Source: Lysobacterales bacterium (GTDB lineage: Bacteria > Pseudomonadota > Gammaproteobacteria > Xanthomonadales > Xanthomonadaceae). From it: DNA of 64,000 bases. The position numbers and the translations under genes are program-made. The stretch spans positions 124,001 through 188,000 of the forward strand of contig JAEKKX010000008.1 of the NCBI GenBank assembly GCA_019510125.1, written 5' to 3'. The notes beneath the pieces were generated by a model. That model saw nothing but the letters and a program-made list of their open reading frames with translations, made no database searches and was not told where the DNA came from. Shown one piece after another: positions 57,978 to 64,000 of this stretch (positions are counted from its first letter, which is position 1; every line of letters starts with the position of its first letter).

Positions 57978-58261
57978 TCGCCACCTCCGCCGCCGTCACC
58001 CCCACCGTCGCCACCGCCGCTGTCGCCGCCGGCATCGCAGTCGTTGCCGCCGGCGTCCTGGCCGTTGTCGGTGTCGCAGTTCCCGGCGTCGTACAGGCGC
58101 GGGTCGGGGCTGTCGGAGAACGAGGACATCGTGCTCGTGCCGCTGTCGCCGTACCGGGTGTCGGTCGTGGACGACGACGACGTGCCGGTGCGGGCGGCGT
58201 TCCTGGCGAGGACGACGACGAGGACGACGATGGCAACGACGACGAGGACGAACAGGGTCAT
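57974..58261 (-). CDS. Small membrane protein with Asp/Gly-rich tail
   Basis: A 95-residue protein. A very hydrophobic N-terminal helix (LFVLVVVAIVVLVVVLA) is followed by a Ser/Thr linker and an Asp/Gly/Asn-rich tail ending in repeated GGGDGG. The acidic tail is low-complexity. It is the first gene of the three-gene group 57106-58261 and overlaps the HEAGH gene by ATGA. Confidence 0.6.
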   Translation of the reverse strand: MTLFVLVVVAIVVLVVVLARNAARTGTSSSSTTDTRYGDSGTSTMSSFSDSPDPRLYDAGNCDTDNGQDAGGNDCDAGGDSGGGDGGGDGGGGGD

Positions 58262-58366
58262 CGCGGGACGGCCCGGAAGGACGGAAGCCGAGACGTTAAC
58301 GCATCGGCGCGACCTTGCCGAGTGCGTGCCCGGGGCGGTGGTCCGCCCCGCGGTGTCGCCTGCGCC

Positions 58367-59883
58367 TCAGGGCAGCCGCGCCAGCGCGAAATCGCCGCGT
58401 CCGCTGGCGGCGGTGATCAGCGCCAGCACCCGGGTCGCTTCGTCGCCGACCATGTCCCACGTGAACCGCCACGTCCAGTTGTGGTCGCCGACGGTGCCGG
58501 GGACGTTCATGCGGTGCGCGGCGTCGAGCCCGAGCACGTCCTGCAACTGGCAGACGGCGAGGTTGGCGACCGAGTTGCAGCAGGCGCGGATCATCGCCCA
58601 GTGGATGTCGGCGTCGTTCGCGGGCAGGTAGCTGCCCGCGTAGGCGCGCTCGTGGGCGCTGGCGGCGTCCCACCAGCCGCGCGCGGTGTGGTTGTCGTGG
58701 GTGCCGGTGTAGGCGACGAACGGCCGGCCCCAGTTGTGCGGCAGGTATTCGTCGCCGGCGTCGCCGCCGAAGCCGAACTGCAGGATCTTCATGCCCGGGA
58801 AGCGCAGCGCGTCGCGCAGGTCGTGGACGTCCTGGGTGATGAAGCCCAGGTCCTCGGCGACGATCGGCAGCGGGCCCAGCACGCGTTCGATCGCGTCGAA
58901 CAGCGGCTTGCCCGGCCCCGGCACCCAGGTGCCTTCCTCGGCGGTCGGGCAGGTCGCGGGGATCTCGTAATAGCCGGCGAACCCGCGGAAATGGTCGATG
59001 CGGAACACGTCGGCCTGGTCCAGCGCGCGGCGCAGGCGCGCCGTCCACCAGGCGAAGTCCTCGGCGGCCATGCGGTCCCAGCGGTACAGCGGATTGCCCC
59101 AGCGCTGGCCGGTCGGCGCCATCGCGTCCGGCGGGCAGCCGGCGACGATGGTCGGCTGGCACTGGTCGTCCAGCGAGTAGAGATCCGGTCGCGACCAGCA
59201 GTCGGCGCTGTGGTGCGCGATGAAGATCGGCAGGTCGCCCATGATCGCGATCCCGCGCGCGTTCGCGTAGGCCTTCAGTGCGAGCGCCTGGGTGTCGAAG
59301 CACCACTGCACGAACGACCAGAAGCCGATCTCGTCGCCGTGCGCGAGCCGCGCCTGCGCGAGCGCGGTCGCGTCGCGCGTGCGCAGCGCCTCGGGCCAGT
59401 GCCACCACGGCCGGCCGGCGTGCGCGGTCTCCAGCGCCATGAACAGCGCGTAGTCGCCCAGCCAGTGCGCCTGCGCCTCGCGGTAGTGCGCGAACGCGGC
59501 CTGCTCGACCGGATCGTGCTTGGCGAGGAAGCCGGCGTGCGCGGTCCGCAACTGCGCCTGGCGCCAGGTCAGCACCTTGCCGAAATCGACCCGCCCGGCG
59601 TCGAAGCCGCCTGCCGGCGGCGTCGGCGCCGCCAGCCAGCCGGCGGCGACCAGTGGCTCCAGCGCCACCATCAGCGGGCTGCCGGCGAACGCGGACACGC
59701 TCTGGTAGGGCGAGTTGCCCGGTCCGATGGGATTGGTCGGCAGCCACTGCCAGATGCGCTGCCCGGCCGACTGCAGCCAGTCGACGAAACGATACGCGTC
59801 CGGGCCGAAATCGCCGATGCCGTGCGGGCCGGGCAGGGAGGTGACGTGCAGCAGCACGCCGGCCGCGCGCTGTTCGAGATCGA

Positions 59884-59887
<4 letters not shown>
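58367..59887 (-). CDS. malQ: 4-alpha-glucanotransferase
   Basis: A 506-residue GH77 enzyme that disproportionates maltodextrins. The nucleophile aspartate is in DVFRIDHFRGF, the acid/base glutamate in IVAEDLGFIT, and the third catalytic aspartate in YTGTHDNHTARG. N-terminal AAGVLLHVTSLPGPHGIGDF is the family opening. AGGAG lies 9 bp upstream, and the start overlaps the glgX stop by ATGA. It is last in the glg operon, so it probably handles the oligosaccharides released by GlgX. Confidence 0.96.
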
Positions 59888-62030
<2,143 letters not shown>

Positions 62031-62034
<4 letters not shown>

Positions 62035-64000
62035 GCCGGCAGCAGCACCAGCGTCGCCAGCGGCGGCAGGGTCAGCGCCAGCGCGCCGTCGGTCGCGTGC
62101 AGCGCGGCCGCGCCGTTGCCGGCGTCGCTGCCGCCGTAGTGGCGCGAGTCGGTGTTCAGCGCCTCGCGCCAGTGCGCCGGGGCGTCGGCGGGCAGCGGCA
62201 CCCGGTAGTCGTGGCGCGGCACCGGCGTGAAGTTGCAGACCACCAGCGCCAGGCCGCCGTCGCCGTCGCGGCGCAGCCACGCGAACACCGACTGGTCGCG
62301 ATCGTCGGCCACCCGCCACTCGAAGCCGGCAGCGACGCCGTCCAGACGATGCAGTGCCGGGGTGTCGCGATACAGCCGGTTGAGGTCGCGCACCAGGTCG
62401 CGCATGCCGGCGTGGCGGCGGCCCTCGACCGAGGCGTCGTCGAGCAGGTGCCACGGCAGCGCCTCGTCGTGCCGCCACTCGTGCGGCTGCGCGAACTCCT
62501 GGCCCATGAACAGCAGTTTCTTGCCCGGATGCCCCCACATGAAGCCGAGGTAGGCGCGCAGGTTGGCGAACTTCTGCCAGTCGTCGCCCGGCATCTTGCC
62601 CAGCAGCGAACCCTTGCCGTGCACCACTTCGTCGTGCGACAGCGGCAGCATGAACTGCTCGCTGAAGGCGTACACGAGGCCGAAGGTCATCCGGTCGTGG
62701 TGCCAGCGCCGGTGCACGGGGTCCTCGTGCATGTAGCGCAGCGTGTCGTTCATCCAGCCCATGTTCCATTTGAAATGGAAGCCGAGGCCGCCGACGTGCG
62801 TGGGCGCGGAGACGCCGGGGAAACTGGTCGATTCCTCGGCGGTCGTGATCGCGCCGGGCACGTCGCCGCCGACCATCGCATTCATGGTCTGCAGCAGCGA
62901 GATCGCCTCGAGGTTCTCGCGGCCGCCGAACGCGTTGGGCACCCATTCGCCTTCGTTGCGCGAATAGTCGCGGTAGAGCATCGACGCCACCGCGTCCACG
63001 CGCAGGCCGTCGAGGCCGTACTGCTCCAGCCAGTGCAGCGCGCTGCCGACCAGGAACGCGCGCACCTCGGTGCGGCCGAAGTTGTAGATCAGCGTGCCCC
63101 AGTCGCGGTGCTCGCCTTCCTTCGGGTCGGCGTACTCGTACAGCGCGGTGCCGTCGAAGCGGGCGAGGCCGTGCGCGTCCTTCGGGAAGTGCGCGGGCAC
63201 CCAGTCGACGATCACGCCCAGGCCGTGCACGTGGCAGGCGTCGACGAAGCGGACGAAGCCTTCCGGGGTGCCGAAACGCGACGTCGGCGCGAACATGCCC
63301 AGGGTCTGGTAGCCCCACGACCCGTCGAACGGATACTCGCTGACCGGCAGCAGCTCGATGTGGGTGAAGCCGAGGTCGGCGGCGTAGGCCGGCAGGCGTT
63401 CGGCCAGCGTGTCCCAGTCGAGGAAGCCGCCGTCCTCGGCGCGCATCCACGAGCCGGCATGCACTTCGTAGACGCTGATCGGCGCGTGGCGATCGTTGGC
63501 CGCGGCGCGTCCGGGCGGCAGCGCGCGCGGCGGCATCGGCGCGGCGACGCGGCTGGCGGTGCCGGGGCGCAGCTCGGCGGCGCGCGCGAACGGATCGGCG
63601 CGCACGTGCAGCGCGCTGTCGGCACCGAGGACCTCGAACTTGTAGAGGTCGCCGACGCCGGCGTGCGGCACGAAGATTTCCCAGACGCCGGCGGTGTGGC
63701 GCAAGCGCATCGGATGGCGGCGGCCGTCCCAGGCGTTGAAGTCGCCGACCACGCTGATCCGGCGCGCGTTCGGCGCCCACACCGCGAAGCGCACGCCGTC
63801 GACGTCGCCGACCCGGCCCGGATGCGCGCCGAGGAACTGCTGCGGCCGCAGTTCGCGACCGTCGCGGAAATCGGCCAGCCGCGCTTCGTCGAGCTGCGGG
63901 CCGCAGGCGAAGGCGTCGGCGTACACGCCTTCGGTCCCGTTCGCCCAGCGCACCTTCAGCCGGTACTCGAAGCGCTTGCGGCGCAGCGGCACGCGGGCCT
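62031..64000 (-). CDS. glgB: 1,4-alpha-glucan branching enzyme (5' partial)
   Basis: The gene runs past the right edge, so the N-terminal carbohydrate-binding domain is missing from the window. The visible part has the CBM48 stretch [20 protein letters not shown], the GH13 motifs [32 protein letters not shown] (nucleophile) and ITTAEEST, and [14 protein letters not shown]. It adds alpha-1,6 branches during glycogen synthesis. Its stop overlaps the glgX start by ATGA. The GTG at 63990-63992 is only an internal codon. Confidence 0.95.

Noticed and set aside
57106-58261. Trio as an anti-phage or toxin-antitoxin system
   Set aside because: HEAGH and zinc-ribbon motifs alone do not show this, and no toxin, nuclease or mobile-element signs are nearby. 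Kept only as an uncharacterised cluster.

Overview
The window is about 70% GC and densely coding. Its gene content points to a gammaproteobacterium of the Xanthomonadaceae/Lysobacteraceae (Lysobacter, Luteimonas or Xanthomonas-like). The clues are an ilv-leu supercluster with ilvGM, a thrABC operon with a leader-peptide attenuator, LpxL and WaaA, GTAG-headed REP palindromes, a secreted V8-like protease and thiC under a TPP riboswitch. The family assignment is inference; no rRNA or tRNA is visible.

Layout. 1-6476: end of an ABC-permease/M1 peptidase fusion, DUF1820 protein, rhomboid protease, FadL-type porin, GST, small zinc-finger protein. 6494-12205: lipopolysaccharide cluster (GT4, O-antigen ligase-like protein, GT9, LpxL-type acyltransferase, WaaA). 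12225-12476: strict 14-bp tandem array. 12688-17258: small secreted peptide, TolC, Pcm-like methyltransferase, TetR regulator and a divergent RND efflux operon that runs to 20443. 20845-25881: thrC, thrB, thrA and the thr leader peptide, all on the minus strand. 25959-26150: REP cluster. 26182-38447: a ten-gene minus-strand cluster in transcription order ilv leader, ilvD, ilvC, ilvG, ilvM, ilvE, ilvA, leuA, leuC, leuD, leuB. It covers nearly all of isoleucine, valine and leucine synthesis and sits next to the threonine operon that feeds IlvA.

38778-43511: a three-gene 2-oxoacid:acceptor oxidoreductase operon with its own GltD-like flavoprotein/ferredoxin. 43644-45033: a lipoprotein-like small protein and a V8-like secreted protease. 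45585-47690: TPP riboswitch and thiC. 47739-51712: two oxidoreductases and a secreted repeat protein. 51984-55029: a three-gene redox operon. Its first gene fuses a BFD [2Fe-2S] domain, an FNR-type reductase, one membrane helix and five c-type heme motifs; a DUF3365-like monoheme protein and a cytochrome b-like membrane protein follow. 55352-56869: MatB-like acyl-CoA synthetase. 57106-58261: three small uncharacterised genes. 58367-64000: malQ, glgX and glgB (5' end outside the window).

The strongest leads are the redox operon, the paired thr and ilv attenuators (shared octamer; identical promoter-to-ATG geometry suggesting leaderless leader peptides), the 14-bp array, and the proline/alanine-rich tails on successive branched-chain amino acid enzymes.
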